Shown here piece by piece: positions 1 through 9,074 of a stretch of 64,000 nt of DNA. Origin of the DNA: UMGS1933 sp045593405 (GTDB taxonomy: Bacteria; Bacillota; Clostridia; TANB77; CAG-508); contig JAZNWN010000003.1 of NCBI GenBank assembly GCA_045593405.1, positions 136,089 to 200,088 of the forward strand. The letters run 5' to 3'. The notes beneath the pieces were generated by a model. That model was given only the letters and a program-made list of their open reading frames with translations. It was not told the DNA's origin and did not search any database. The first letter of the stretch is position 1, and every line of letters starts with the position of its first letter. The position numbers and the translations under genes are program-made.

Positions 1-2
1 TT

Positions 3-314
3 ACAATAGTTTTGTTACTAATATATTCAGCGTTGCTTACATATACAAGTTTAAATGAAAATACTATGCCTATATTTATAATTGCGATAACAGGAATAAG
101 TATATTGGCAGGAAGTTTAATAAGTAGTTTAAATATAAGAAAAAATGGACTTACAAATGGAGCGTTAGTTGGTTTAATTTATATTTTGGTAATATATTTA
201 CTATCAAGTATAATAGGTCAGAACTTTTCTTTAAACATATATTCAATTATCATGATAATTGTAAGTGTAATTGCAGGTGCAATTGGGGGAATAATTGGAG
301 TGAATAGAAAGTAA
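3..314 (+). CDS. TIGR04086-type membrane protein, 5' partial
   Basis: This is the C-terminal part of a small integral membrane protein. The frame is open to the left edge, so the start lies outside the window; a TTG at 12 is probably internal. Alternating hydrophobic stretches around GISILAGSLISS, GALVGLIYILVIYLL and IIMIIVSVIAGAIGGIIG suggest four membrane segments. The glycine-rich end closing with GVNRK resembles the TIGR04086/DUF3792 family of Firmicutes, whose function is unknown. It stops 20 bases before the groES promoter and is likely a separate transcription unit. Family by recognition; function not known. Confidence 0.7.
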   Translation, partial: TIVLLLIYSALLTYTSLNENTMPIFIIAITGISILAGSLISSLNIRKNGLTNGALVGLIYILVIYLLSSIIGQNFSLNIYSIIMIIVSVIAGAIGGIIGVNRK

Positions 315-334
315 AAAAAATTTCTTAAAACCTA

Positions 335-363
335 TTGACATTTAATGTAAATAGGTATAAATT
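335..363 (+). promoter_or_regulatory. Sigma-A-type promoter of groESL
   Basis: TTGACA at 335-340 is followed by TATAAATT at 356-363. The best -10 hexamers lie 15 to 17 bases from the -35. The promoter sits directly upstream of the inverted repeat at 365-391, as expected for an HrcA-repressed promoter. Confidence 0.75.
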
Positions 364-364
364 A

Positions 365-391
365 TTAGCAGTCAAATTAAAAGACTGCTAA
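365..391 (+). promoter_or_regulatory. CIRCE-like HrcA operator
   Basis: TTAGCAGTC, nine bases, GACTGCTAA: a perfect 9-9-9 inverted repeat just after the -10 and before groES. The canonical CIRCE is TTAGCACTC-N9-GAGTGCTAA. Here position 7 of the left arm is G and the right arm carries the matching C, so symmetry is kept. Confidence 0.88.
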
Positions 392-419
392 AATATTTGA
401 AGGAGGATTGATTTAGAGT

Positions 420-704
420 ATGATAAAACCAGTAGCAGATAGAGTTTTAATAAAAATGAAAGAAGAAGAGGAAACAACAAAAAGTGGAATTATTTTATCA
501 AGCGGAGCAAAAGAAAAACCACAAATAGCAGAAGTAATTGAGGTAGGACCAGGGATAACACATATAGAAGGAAAAGAAGTAAAAATGTATATAAAAAAAG
601 GGGACAGAGTAATAGTAAGCAAATATTCTGGAACAGAAGTAAAATATGAGGGGGAAGACTATTTAATAGTAAAACAAGATGATGTATTAGCAATAATAGA
701 ATAG
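420..704 (+). CDS. groES: Co-chaperonin GroES
   Basis: The 94-residue length is that of GroES, the heptameric cap of the GroEL folding chamber in the cytoplasm. The N-terminus MIKPVADRVLIK, the mobile loop around residues 17-32 (EEETTKSGIILSSGAKEK) and the closing DVLAIIE are typical. An AGGAGG lies about 14 bases before the ATG, rather far, but no closer start fits the family. groEL follows after a 90-base gap that holds a palindromic repeat. The CIRCE-like operator implies heat-shock control by HrcA. Confidence 0.97.
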   Translation: MIKPVADRVLIKMKEEEETTKSGIILSSGAKEKPQIAEVIEVGPGITHIEGKEVKMYIKKGDRVIVSKYSGTEVKYEGEDYLIVKQDDVLAIIE

Positions 705-707
705 ATG

Positions 708-767
708 TGTAGGGGCTGGTCTTGACCAGCCCGTAATTAGCGGATAGGTCAAGATCGACCTATACAA
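708..767. repeat. TGTAGGGG-type palindromic repeat (group A)
   Basis: It begins TGTAGGGGCTGGTCTTGACC and ends GGTCAAGATCGACCTATACAA, so two short hairpins lie within a longer imperfect palindrome. It sits between groES and groEL. Relatives with the same GGTCTTGACC core occur at 10971, 39492 and 57611. Confidence 0.8.
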
Positions 768-794
768 ATAATCGTAAAAGGGAGAGGTTAAATT

Positions 795-2432
795 ATGTCA
801 AAGGAAATTAAGTTTGGTGAAGATGCCAGAAAAAAGATGTTAGATGGAGTAAACATTTTAGCAGACACAGTTAAAGTAACATTAGGACCAAAAGGAAGAA
901 ATGTTGTATTAGATAAAAATTATGGAGCACCATTAATTACAAATGATGGTGTAACAATAGCAAAAGAAATAGAACTAGATGATCCATATGAAAACATAGG
1001 AGCAAGACTTGTAAAAGAAGTAGCAACAAAAACAAATGATGTTGCAGGAGATGGAACTACAACAGCAACAGTTTTGGCTCAAGCAATAATAAAAGAAGGG
1101 GTAAGAAATGTTGCTGCAGGTGGAGATCCTATGGCAATAAAAAGAGGAATAGATAAAGCTGTTGGAACAGCTATTGAAGGTTTAAAAGAAATAAGCTCAG
1201 AAATAAATGGAAAAGAAGATATTGCAAGAGTTGCAAGTATATCTGCAAATAATCAAGAAATTGGAGAATTAATTGCAGATGCAATGGAAAAAGTAAGCAA
1301 AGATGGTGTAATAACAATAGAAGAATCAAAAACTGCAACAACTGGCTTAAATGTGGTAGAAGGAATGCAATTTGATAAAGGTTATATATCACCATATTTT
1401 GTAACAGATACAGAAAAAATGGAAACTATAATGGAAAATCCTTATATATTAATAACAGATAAAAAAATTGGAAATATTCAAGAAATATTACCACTTTTAG
1501 AAGCTGTAATGGGAGCATCAGGAAAACTTGTAATAATTGCAGATGATATAGAAGGAGAAGCTTTATCTACATTAGTTTTAAATAAACTAAGAGGAGTATT
1601 AAATGTAGTAGCAGTAAAAGCACCAGGTTTTGGAGATAGAAGAAAAGAAATGTTGGAAGACATAGCAGTTCTTACAGGAGGAGAAGTAATAACTTCAGAC
1701 TTAGGACTAGATTTAAAAGATACAATGCTAGAACAATTAGGAAGAGCAAGACAAGTAAAAGTTCAAAAAGAGAACACAATAATAGTAGATGGATTAGGAG
1801 ATAAAGAAGAATTAGCTTCCAGAGTAAAACAAGTAAAAGCGCAAATAGAAGAAACTCTAAGTGAATTTGATAAAGAAAACTTACAAGAAAGACTTGCAAA
1901 AATTGCAGGAGGAGTTGCAGTAATAGAAGTTGGAGCAGCAACAGAAGTTGAAATGAAGGAGAAAAAATTAAGAATTGAAGATGCTCTATCTGCAACAAAA
2001 GCAGCAGTAGAAGAAGGAATTGTATCTGGAGGAGGAACAGCACTAATTAATGTAATGCCAAAAGTAGAAAAAATAGTAGAAACTTTGCAAGATGATGAAA
2101 AACTAGGTGCAAAAATAGTATTAAGAGCATTAGAAGAACCATTAAGGCAAATAGCTACAAATGCAGGAGTAGAAGGTGCTGTAATTTTACAAAAAATAAA
2201 AACAAGTAAGATTGGTATTGGATTTAATGCAGCAAAAGAAGAATATGTAGATATGAAAAAAGAAGGAATAGTAGATCCGACCAAGGTAACACGTTCAGCT
2301 TTACAAAATGCGGCAAGTATTGCATCTATGATACTTACAACAGAAAGTGTAGTAACAGATAAAAAAGAAGTAAAAAAATGTGAATGTGATGGGCATAACC
2401 AAATGCCAGCAGGAATGGAAGGGATTTATTAA
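795..2432 (+). CDS. groEL: Chaperonin GroEL
   Basis: The 545 residues form the cytoplasmic 60-kDa chaperonin that folds proteins with ATP and GroES. Visible hallmarks are KVTLGPKGRNVVLDK (about 27-41), the ATP-site motif GDGTTTATVLAQ (about 86-97), and the signature around AAVEEGIVSGGGTAL (about 403-417). The C-terminus is not the usual GGM-rich tail but ends KKCECDGHNQMPAGMEGIY, with two cysteines and a histidine. The GGGAGAGG ribosome site lies about 8 bases before the ATG. It is co-transcribed with groES. It has no in-frame CGG. Confidence 0.98.
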   Translation: MSKEIKFGEDARKKMLDGVNILADTVKVTLGPKGRNVVLDKNYGAPLITNDGVTIAKEIELDDPYENIGARLVKEVATKTNDVAGDGTTTATVLAQAIIKEGVRNVAAGGDPMAIKRGIDKAVGTAIEGLKEISSEINGKEDIARVASISANNQEIGELIADAMEKVSKDGVITIEESKTATTGLNVVEGMQFDKGYISPYFVTDTEKMETIMENPYILITDKKIGNIQEILPLLEAVMGASGKLVIIADDIEGEALSTLVLNKLRGVLNVVAVKAPGFGDRRKEMLEDIAVLTGGEVITSDLGLDLKDTMLEQLGRARQVKVQKENTIIVDGLGDKEELASRVKQVKAQIEETLSEFDKENLQERLAKIAGGVAVIEVGAATEVEMKEKKLRIEDALSATKAAVEEGIVSGGGTALINVMPKVEKIVETLQDDEKLGAKIVLRALEEPLRQIATNAGVEGAVILQKIKTSKIGIGFNAAKEEYVDMKKEGIVDPTKVTRSALQNAASIASMILTTESVVTDKKEVKKCECDGHNQMPAGMEGIY

Positions 2433-2444
2433 TTTAATTTTTAC

Positions 2445-2474
2445 TTGACTAGCCTTACTATTTTTTGATATACT
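2445..2474 (+). promoter_or_regulatory. Promoter of a small gene
   Basis: TTGACT (2445-2450), an 18-base spacer and TATACT (2469-2474) lie just after groEL and before the 42-codon gene at 2511. Confidence 0.6.
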
Positions 2475-2510
2475 CATATTAATCTGAATAGAAAAATTGA
2501 GGTGATAAAA

Positions 2511-2639
2511 ATGATAATAGATAAAGCTGGAAATATGTTTGAAGATAGAAGAAAAAAAGATGAAAAAGTTAAAAGCGATAGAAGAAAAGAAGATAATAAA
2601 ATAAGAGTAGGTACAAAAAGTGTTAATAAAGCTAAATAA
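2511..2639 (+). CDS. Small, highly charged 42-residue protein
   Basis: A short reading frame with its own promoter, a good GAGGTGA ribosome site 7 bases upstream and a hairpin after it. The product starts MIIDKAGNMFEDRRKKDEK and is dominated by Lys, Arg, Asp and Glu, with no membrane segment. I do not recognise a family. The complete set of expression signals makes it more likely real than chance. It could be a nucleic-acid-associated or ribosome-associated micro-protein, but nothing in the sequence proves this. Confidence 0.55.
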   Translation: MIIDKAGNMFEDRRKKDEKVKSDRRKEDNKIRVGTKSVNKAK

Positions 2640-2646
2640 TAAATTT

Positions 2647-2674
2647 AAGACCTATGTGTTTAAACATAGGTCTT
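2647..2674 (+). terminator. Hairpin after the 42-codon gene
   Basis: AAGACCTATGT and ACATAGGTCTT form a perfect stem with a short loop. There is no clear T-tract, so termination is only probable. Confidence 0.5.
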
Positions 2675-2704
2675 AATAAATGTTAGAGTAATAGAGGAGA
2701 GAAT

Positions 2705-3970
2705 ATGGACATAGACAAATATCTAGATAAATTTGATAAATTTACAAAAGATCCTACTTTAAATGCAATGAAATATATTATGGATAGATTTGATAATCCA
2801 GAGAAAAAGTTAAAAATAATTCATGTGGCGGGAACTAATGGGAAAGGCAGTGTATGTGAAATGTTATCTAGTATTTTTTCACATACAAAATATAAGGTAG
2901 GAAAATTTATTTCACCACATTTAATTAAATTTAATGATGGAATATATATAAATAATAAAGAAATTTCAGATGAAGAAGTAGAAGAAATTATAATCCCTTT
3001 ATCTAAAGTAGTTGATGAATATAACAGAAATCATGAAATTCCTGTAAAATGGTTTGAAATAATTACATCTTTAGTTCTTATTTATTTTGCAAAAAATGAA
3101 TGTGATTTTGCAATATTGGAAACAGGATTAGGTGGAGAAACAGATTGTACCAATATTGTAGATTCAATGGTTTCTATAATAACTAATATAGGATATGATC
3201 ATATAGATATATTAGGAAATAGTATAGAGAGTATAACTAGACACAAAGCAGGGATTATAAAGAAAAATTCAGATACAATATTTGTTAAACAAGAACAAAA
3301 TATTAATTCTATAATACAAGAAAAATGTGAAAGTAAAGAAACTTTATTACATTTGCTAGATGAAGGAGACATAAAAAATTACAAATGGCATGAAGATTTG
3401 CAACAATTTGACTTTAAACAATATAAAAATGTAAGAATTAACTTAAAAGGAAAAAAACAAGTTAATAATGCAATCGAGGTATTAGAATGCATAAATATTT
3501 TAAAGGAAAAAGGATACCAAATTTCTAGTGAAGCTATAGAATTAGGTCTAAAAAATGTAATTCATAAAGCTAGATTTGAAACATTAAGTACAAATCCTCT
3601 AATTGTTTTTGATGGAGGGCATAATGAAAGTGCAATAGATAATTTAATGGAAAATATTAATGTATATTTTAGTAATTATGAAAGAGTTTATATAGTTTCC
3701 ATATTGAAAACAAAAGACTATAAAACAATATTAAAAAAAATATGTACAGACAAAAGCGCAATATTTATCTTTACATCAGGAAATGATAAAAATAGATATG
3801 TATCGAAAGAGGAATTATATAATATATCAAAAGAATACTTAAATGAGAAAAATATCTATCAAAAAGAATTGGTGGAAGCAATTGATTATACACGAAAAAA
3901 TTATTCGGATCGAGCAATTCTTATTATAGGAAGTTTTTATGTATATAAAACAGTAAAAGGTAATATTTAA
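2705..3970 (+). CDS. folC: Folylpolyglutamate / dihydrofolate synthase
   Basis: The 421-residue product is a Mur-ligase-type enzyme that adds glutamate to folates, and in many bacteria also makes dihydrofolate from dihydropteroate. The P-loop HVAGTNGKGSVCEML lies near residues 41-55. ETGLGGETDCTNIV (about 139-152) and NIGYDHIDILG (about 161-171) are typical of the central domain, and FDGGHNESA (about 302-310) of the C-terminal domain. GAGGAGAGAAT precedes the ATG. It is a single gene ended by a strong terminator. With folD at 11836 it belongs to one-carbon metabolism. Confidence 0.95.
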   Translation: MDIDKYLDKFDKFTKDPTLNAMKYIMDRFDNPEKKLKIIHVAGTNGKGSVCEMLSSIFSHTKYKVGKFISPHLIKFNDGIYINNKEISDEEVEEIIIPLSKVVDEYNRNHEIPVKWFEIITSLVLIYFAKNECDFAILETGLGGETDCTNIVDSMVSIITNIGYDHIDILGNSIESITRHKAGIIKKNSDTIFVKQEQNINSIIQEKCESKETLLHLLDEGDIKNYKWHEDLQQFDFKQYKNVRINLKGKKQVNNAIEVLECINILKEKGYQISSEAIELGLKNVIHKARFETLSTNPLIVFDGGHNESAIDNLMENINVYFSNYERVYIVSILKTKDYKTILKKICTDKSAIFIFTSGNDKNRYVSKEELYNISKEYLNEKNIYQKELVEAIDYTRKNYSDRAILIIGSFYVYKTVKGNI

Positions 3971-3988
3971 TTTTAATATTACCTTTTT
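3955..3988 (+). terminator. Rho-independent terminator of folC
   Basis: AAAAGGTAATATT pairs with AATATTACCTTTTT and is followed by more T. The stem overlaps the last folC codons. Confidence 0.85.
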
Positions 3989-4019
3989 GTCTTATTTGTA
4001 ATAAAATGGGAATAATAAT

Positions 4020-4093
4020 TTATGTGTCTGGTGTTTTGTATTTGGTTTTATTATAAAAATCTCAAATATAAATCCTAAAAAAACACATATAAA
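4020..4093. repeat. A/T-only hairpin repeat (group E)
   Basis: TTTATGTGT on the left and ACACATATAAA on the right enclose GGTGTTTTGTATTTGG, the recurring motif of this group. The gap from folC to adhE holds nothing else I can identify apart from AT-rich DNA. Similar units lie at 19462, 32041, 51685, 55558 and 63042. Confidence 0.55.
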
Positions 4094-4203
4094 AAAGTAT
4101 TAATATGAATAAAAAATAATCTAAAATAATGAAAAAATCAATTGAAAAAATATATATTATATGTTATAAAAGATTTGTTAATATTAGAAAGGAAGGATAG
4201 ATA

Positions 4204-6807
4204 ATGAGTAAAAGCTATGAATTAGTAGATAGCATAGAGAGTTTAACTGTAAGATTAGAAAACATTAGAAAAGCGCAAAAGGAATTTGCAACATTTAGTC
4301 AAGAAAAAGTGGATAAAATCTTTTTTGCAGCAGCTACAGCAGCGAATAAAATGAGAATACCTCTTGCAAAAATGGCAGTAGAAGAAACTGGAATGGGTGT
4401 TGTAGAAGATAAGGTCATCAAAAACCATTATGCTTCAGAATACATTTATAATGCTTATAGAAATACAAGAACATGTGGTGTTATAGAAGAAGATAAACAA
4501 TTTGGAATAAGAAAAATTGCAGAACCAATTGGAGTAATTGCAGCAGTAATTCCAACAACAAATCCAACATCAACAGCTATTTTTAAAACATTATTAGCAT
4601 TAAAAACAAGAAATGGAATAATAATAAGCCCACATCCAAGGGCAAAAAAATCTACAATAGAAGCTGCAAAAGTAATTCTAGAAGCAGCAGTAGAAGCTGG
4701 GGCACCAGAGGGAATTATTGGATGGATAGATGTGCCATCATTAGATTTAAGTAACATGGTAATGAAAGAATGCGATATGACTTTAGCTACTGGTGGGCCA
4801 GGAATGGTAAGAGCTGCATATTCAAGTGGAAAACCTGCAATAGGAGTGGGACCAGGAAATACACCTGCAATTATAGACGAATCTGCAGACATTGTTTTGG
4901 CAGTTAATTCAATAATACATTCAAAAACATTTGATAATGGAATGATATGTGCTTCAGAACAATCTGTAATCGCTCTAAATTCTATATATAATGAGGTAAA
5001 AGCAGAATTTGCAAAAAGAGGATGTTACTTCTTAAATAAAGAAGAAATTGAAAAGGTTAGAAAAACTATAATCATAAATGGAGCTCTAAATGCTAAAATA
5101 GTAGGACAAAAAGCTCATACTATAGCAGGACTTGCAGGAGTTGAAGTTCCAGAGAATACAAAAATATTAATAGGAGAAGTAACAAGTGTAGATTTATCTG
5201 AAGAATTTGCACATGAAAAATTATCTCCAGTTTTAGCAATGTATAGAGCAGATAATTTTACAGATGCATTAGACAAGGCAGAACATCTAATTGCAGATGG
5301 AGGATATGGTCATACATCATCTTTGTATATAGATACAATAAAAGAACAAGAAAAGATAGAAGAATTTGGAAAAAGAATGAAAACTTGTAGAATTCTAATA
5401 AATACACCTTCTTCACAAGGAGGAATAGGAGATTTATACAACTTTAAATTAGCGCCATCACTAACTTTAGGATGTGGCTCTTGGGGTGGAAATTCAGTAT
5501 CAGAAAATGTAGGAGTAAAACATTTATTAAATATAAAAACAGTAGCCGAAAGGAGAGAAAATATGCTTTGGTTTAGAGCACCTGAGAAGGTATATATTAA
5601 AAAAGGTTGTTTACCGGTAGCGCTAGATGAATTAAAAAATGTAATGAGAAAGAAAAAAGTATTTATAGTAACAGATACTTTTCTATATAAAAATGGATAT
5701 ACAAAAGTTATAACAAATAAATTAGATGAAATGGGGATAGAACATACTACATTCTTCAATGTAGAACCAGATCCAACACTTGCAAGTGCAAAAGAAGGAA
5801 CAAAAGAAATGGTGGCTTTTGAACCAGACTGTATAATAGCAATTGGTGGAGGAAGTGCAATGGATGCTGCAAAAATCATGTGGGTAATGTATGAACATCC
5901 AGAAGTAGACTTCCAAGATTTAGCAATGAGATTTCAAGATATAAGAAAAAGAGTTTACACATTCCCAAAAATGGGAGAAAAAGCATATTTTATAGCTGTA
6001 CCTACATCTGCAGGTACAGGTTCAGAAGTAACACCTTTTGCAGTTATAACAGATGATCAAACAGGAGTGAAATATCCTTTGGCAGATTATGAATTAATGC
6101 CTAATATGGCAATTGTTGACCCGGATTTAATGATGAGCGCACCAAAAGGTTTGACTTCAGCATCAGGAATAGATGCAGTGACTCATGATTTAGAAGCATT
6201 AGCATCTATGCTTGCAACAGATTATACAGATAGTTTAGCTATGCGTTCATTAAAAATGGTATTTGAATATTTACCAAGAGCATATGATGATGGACAAAAT
6301 GATGTAGAGGCAAGAGAAAAAATGGCAAATGCTGCAACAATGGCTGGGATGGCATTTGCAAATGCATTTTTAGGAGTATGCCATTCTATGGCACATAAAT
6401 TAGGTTCTTTCCATCACTTGCCACACGGTGTGGCAAATGCACTTTTGATAAATGAAGTGTTAAGATTTAATAGTAGCGAAGTACCAGCTAAAATGGGAAC
6501 ATTTCCACAATATGACCATCCACACACAATAGAAAAATATGCAGAAGTTGCAGATTATTTGAACTTAGGTGGAAGCACAAACGAAGAAAAATTAGAAAAT
6601 TTAATAAAAGCAATAGATGTTCTAAAAGAAAAAGTTGGAATTAAGAAATCAATAAAAGAATATGGAATAGAAGAAAAAGATTTCCTAGCAACGTTAGACG
6701 AAATGACAGAGCAAGCATTTGATGATCAATGTACAGGAGCAAACCCAAGATATCCATTAATGAGTGAGATTAAGGAGATGTATCTTAGAGCATATTATGG
6801 TAAATAA
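4204..6807 (+). CDS. adhE: Bifunctional acetaldehyde-CoA / alcohol dehydrogenase AdhE
   Basis: The 867-residue fusion enzyme reduces acetyl-CoA to acetaldehyde and then ethanol, reoxidising NADH during fermentation; the family assembles into spirosomes. The N-terminal aldehyde dehydrogenase half shows TTNPTSTAIFK (about 119-129) and the catalytic cysteine in GMICASEQS (about 247-255). The C-terminal iron-dependent alcohol dehydrogenase half shows GGGSAMDAAK (about 547-556), the metal histidines in CHSMAHKLGSFHHLPHG and TGANPRYPLM near the end. GAAAGGAAGGAT precedes the ATG. It appears monocistronic. Length and motifs are complete. Confidence 0.98.
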   Translation: MSKSYELVDSIESLTVRLENIRKAQKEFATFSQEKVDKIFFAAATAANKMRIPLAKMAVEETGMGVVEDKVIKNHYASEYIYNAYRNTRTCGVIEEDKQFGIRKIAEPIGVIAAVIPTTNPTSTAIFKTLLALKTRNGIIISPHPRAKKSTIEAAKVILEAAVEAGAPEGIIGWIDVPSLDLSNMVMKECDMTLATGGPGMVRAAYSSGKPAIGVGPGNTPAIIDESADIVLAVNSIIHSKTFDNGMICASEQSVIALNSIYNEVKAEFAKRGCYFLNKEEIEKVRKTIIINGALNAKIVGQKAHTIAGLAGVEVPENTKILIGEVTSVDLSEEFAHEKLSPVLAMYRADNFTDALDKAEHLIADGGYGHTSSLYIDTIKEQEKIEEFGKRMKTCRILINTPSSQGGIGDLYNFKLAPSLTLGCGSWGGNSVSENVGVKHLLNIKTVAERRENMLWFRAPEKVYIKKGCLPVALDELKNVMRKKKVFIVTDTFLYKNGYTKVITNKLDEMGIEHTTFFNVEPDPTLASAKEGTKEMVAFEPDCIIAIGGGSAMDAAKIMWVMYEHPEVDFQDLAMRFQDIRKRVYTFPKMGEKAYFIAVPTSAGTGSEVTPFAVITDDQTGVKYPLADYELMPNMAIVDPDLMMSAPKGLTSASGIDAVTHDLEALASMLATDYTDSLAMRSLKMVFEYLPRAYDDGQNDVEAREKMANAATMAGMAFANAFLGVCHSMAHKLGSFHHLPHGVANALLINEVLRFNSSEVPAKMGTFPQYDHPHTIEKYAEVADYLNLGGSTNEEKLENLIKAIDVLKEKVGIKKSIKEYGIEEKDFLATLDEMTEQAFDDQCTGANPRYPLMSEIKEMYLRAYYGK

Positions 6808-6812
6808 AGAAT

Positions 6813-6937
6813 TGTAGGGAGGGGTAGCACTCCTGGGCGACCCGTAGATATATGAAATTTTGATTACTGCAAACGTTGTAGGGGCGAACTTGTTCGCCCG
6901 CGCTTCGAAGAACGGGCGATTAAAATCGCCCCTACAA
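6813..6937. repeat. Two TGTAGGG-type palindromes (group B)
   Basis: The first copy, 6813-6846, is TGTAGGGAGGGGTAGCACTCC and onward. The second, 6877-6937, has hairpin arms GGGCGAACTTGTTCGCCC and GGGCGATTAAAATCGCCC inside TGTAGGGG...CCCCTACAA ends. A near copy of the second lies at 47929-47987. They fill the adhE to 6973 gap. Confidence 0.8.
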
Positions 6938-6972
6938 TATCTAAAAATTAAAATAAAAAGGAGATTGAAATT

Positions 6973-7728
6973 ATGTATTATAATTTAGATAACCCAATTG
7001 CTGAAAGAAGTACAAAAACAGTATATAAAGATAATGATAAAACAATAAAACTATTTGTTTCAAACTATTCAAAATCAGATATTTTAAATGAAGCAGTAAA
7101 TCAAGCAAGAGTAGAAGAAACAGGTTTAAATATTCCAAGCTTAGTAGAAGTAACAAAAATAGGAGACAGATGGGCTCTTGTATCTGAACATATTGAAGGA
7201 AGAACATTAGAAAGTTTAATGGAAGAAAATCCAGAAAAACTAGAAGAATATTTAAATTTATTTGTAGATACCCAAATAAATATATTATCAAAAGAAGCAC
7301 CACTTCTAAATAAATTAAAAGATAAAATGCAAAGAAAAATAGAAGAAGCTGATATCAGTAATGAGATTAAATATGAATTAAATACAAGACTTGAAGGCAT
7401 GCCAAAACATAAAAAAATATGCCATGGAGATTTTAACCCAAGTAATGTAATTATAAAAGAAAATGGCGAAGTTCATGTAATAGATTGGGCACATGTAACA
7501 CAAGGAAATGGCTCAGCAGACGCAGCAAGAACTTATCTTTTATTTTGTTTAAATGATAAAAAAGAAGTGGCAGATAGATATTTAGATTTATTTTCAGAAA
7601 AAACAGAAATAGAAAAACAATATATAAAAAGATGGATACCAATAGTAGCAGCTGCACACATATCAAAAGCAAGTGAAGAAGAAAAAACTTTCTTAATGAA
7701 CTGGATAGATGTAATAGATTTTCAATAA
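6973..7728 (+). CDS. APH/choline-kinase-fold phosphotransferase
   Basis: The 251-residue product belongs to the aminoglycoside phosphotransferase / choline kinase fold. The catalytic loop CHGDFNPSNVIIKENG (about 148-163) has the Brenner-type HGDxxxxN pattern, and HVIDWAHV (about 166-173) holds the metal-binding Asp. The N-terminus (SKTVYKDNDKTIKLF region) is the nucleotide lobe. The substrate cannot be told from sequence: fructosamine, thiamine, choline and antibiotic kinases all share this fold. AAAAGGAGATTG precedes the ATG. It is isolated between repeats, with no resistance or mobile context, so a housekeeping kinase is more likely than resistance. Confidence 0.82.
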   Translation: MYYNLDNPIAERSTKTVYKDNDKTIKLFVSNYSKSDILNEAVNQARVEETGLNIPSLVEVTKIGDRWALVSEHIEGRTLESLMEENPEKLEEYLNLFVDTQINILSKEAPLLNKLKDKMQRKIEEADISNEIKYELNTRLEGMPKHKKICHGDFNPSNVIIKENGEVHVIDWAHVTQGNGSADAARTYLLFCLNDKKEVADRYLDLFSEKTEIEKQYIKRWIPIVAAAHISKASEEEKTFLMNWIDVIDFQ

Positions 7729-7770
7729 TTCTAATAAAATCTATTATTGATAATATTAATATTTATATAA

Positions 7771-7798
7771 GTAGGGGCGCATGATTGCGCCCCTATAA
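7771..7798. repeat. Short palindromic repeat (group B)
   Basis: GTAGGGGCGCATGATTGCGCCCCTATAA is an almost perfect hairpin between 7728 and pfkA. It could act as a weak terminator. Confidence 0.7.
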
Positions 7799-7905
7799 AA
7801 TTTATTAGAGAAGTGTAAGAAAATATTTAAGAAATTACTTGTAAATATTTTTTTTCTTGGTATAATATAGTAAGAAAATAGGAAGATACGAAAGGAAAAT
7901 GTATT

Positions 7906-9042
7906 ATGATAAAAAAGGTTGCAATTATTACTAATGGGGGAGATTGCCCAGGATTAAATGCAGTAATTCGTGCTATAGTTAAAACTGCAGAAGCACATAA
8001 TGTTGAATGTTATGGTTTTATAGAAGGTTATAAAGGAATGCTTAAAAACGAATTTATAAGATTAGATTCAAATGGTTCTGCATCTGGTTTATTACACAGA
8101 GGAGGAACTATAATTGGTTCATCTAATAGTACAAATTTGTTTAATTATAAGGTTGAAGAAAATGGAAATGTAGAATATAGAGATTTATCACAGGTTGCAA
8201 TAGATAATGTAAGAAGAGATGGATTTGACTGTATTTTTACTTTAGGTGGAGATGGAACACAAAAATCTGCAAGAGATTTTTCAGTAAAAGGCCTAAATGT
8301 AATAGGAGTTCCAAAAACAATAGATAATGATGTTGCTCATACAGAAATTACTTTTGGTTACAATACAGCAGTTTCAGTAGCAACAGAAGCATTAGATAGA
8401 TTACATTCAACAGCAGAGTCTCATCATAGAGTAATGGTATTAGAAGTAATGGGAAGATATGCAGGATGGATAGCTTTAGAATCTGCAATAGCAGGTGGAG
8501 CAGATGTGGCATTAATTCCAGAAATACCTTATGATATAGATAAGGTTGTAGAGAAAATAAATAAAAGAAAAGCAGCAGGAAAGAAATTTAGTATAGTTGT
8601 AGTGTCAGAAGGAGCTAAACCAAAAGATGGAGAAATGGTTGTAAAAAAAGTTGTTGATGATGGAAAAGGTTTAGACAATGTAAGACTTGGAGGAATTGGA
8701 GAAAAATTAGCTGCAGATATAGAAGAAAAAACAGGTATGGTTTCTAGATGTACAGTACTTGGTTATGTTCAAAGAGGAGGAACACCAACTTCTTACGATA
8801 GAGTACTTTCTACAAAATATGGATATAAAGCAATGGAATTAGCTTTAGAAGGAAAATTTAACAACCTAGTAACATTAAAAAATGGTAAATTAGATTATGT
8901 GCCATTAGAAGATGTTGTTGGAAATAATAAAGAAATAGGTGCAAGATCTGGAGGAACAGAAAGTACATCAATAAAAAGAGTGCCAATGGACGATGATTTA
9001 ATAAAAGTAGCAAGAAATTTAGAAATAAGTCTAGGGGACTAG
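7906..9042 (+). CDS. pfkA: 6-phosphofructokinase, ATP/PPi specificity uncertain
   Basis: The 378-residue enzyme phosphorylates fructose 6-phosphate in glycolysis. GGDCPGLNAVIRAI is at residues 11-24, LGGDGTQKSA at 113-122 and PKTIDNDV at 136-143. The residue matching E. coli Gly104 is glycine (ATP-like), but the residue matching Gly124 is lysine (as in PPi enzymes). This Gly/Lys pairing is known from longer group III PFKs of mixed or unclear donor use, so the phosphoryl donor cannot be read from sequence. Length (378 versus about 320) also fits that group. The gene is monocistronic. Confidence 0.93.
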   Translation: MIKKVAIITNGGDCPGLNAVIRAIVKTAEAHNVECYGFIEGYKGMLKNEFIRLDSNGSASGLLHRGGTIIGSSNSTNLFNYKVEENGNVEYRDLSQVAIDNVRRDGFDCIFTLGGDGTQKSARDFSVKGLNVIGVPKTIDNDVAHTEITFGYNTAVSVATEALDRLHSTAESHHRVMVLEVMGRYAGWIALESAIAGGADVALIPEIPYDIDKVVEKINKRKAAGKKFSIVVVSEGAKPKDGEMVVKKVVDDGKGLDNVRLGGIGEKLAADIEEKTGMVSRCTVLGYVQRGGTPTSYDRVLSTKYGYKAMELALEGKFNNLVTLKNGKLDYVPLEDVVGNNKEIGARSGGTESTSIKRVPMDDDLIKVARNLEISLGD

Positions 9043-9074
9043 AATTTTTTAGATGATTTTTGTGAAATAATAGC

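Noticed and set aside
4093..4203. Rex operator before adhE
   Set aside because: A TTGTTAATATT half-site occurs near 4175, but no matching second half was found.
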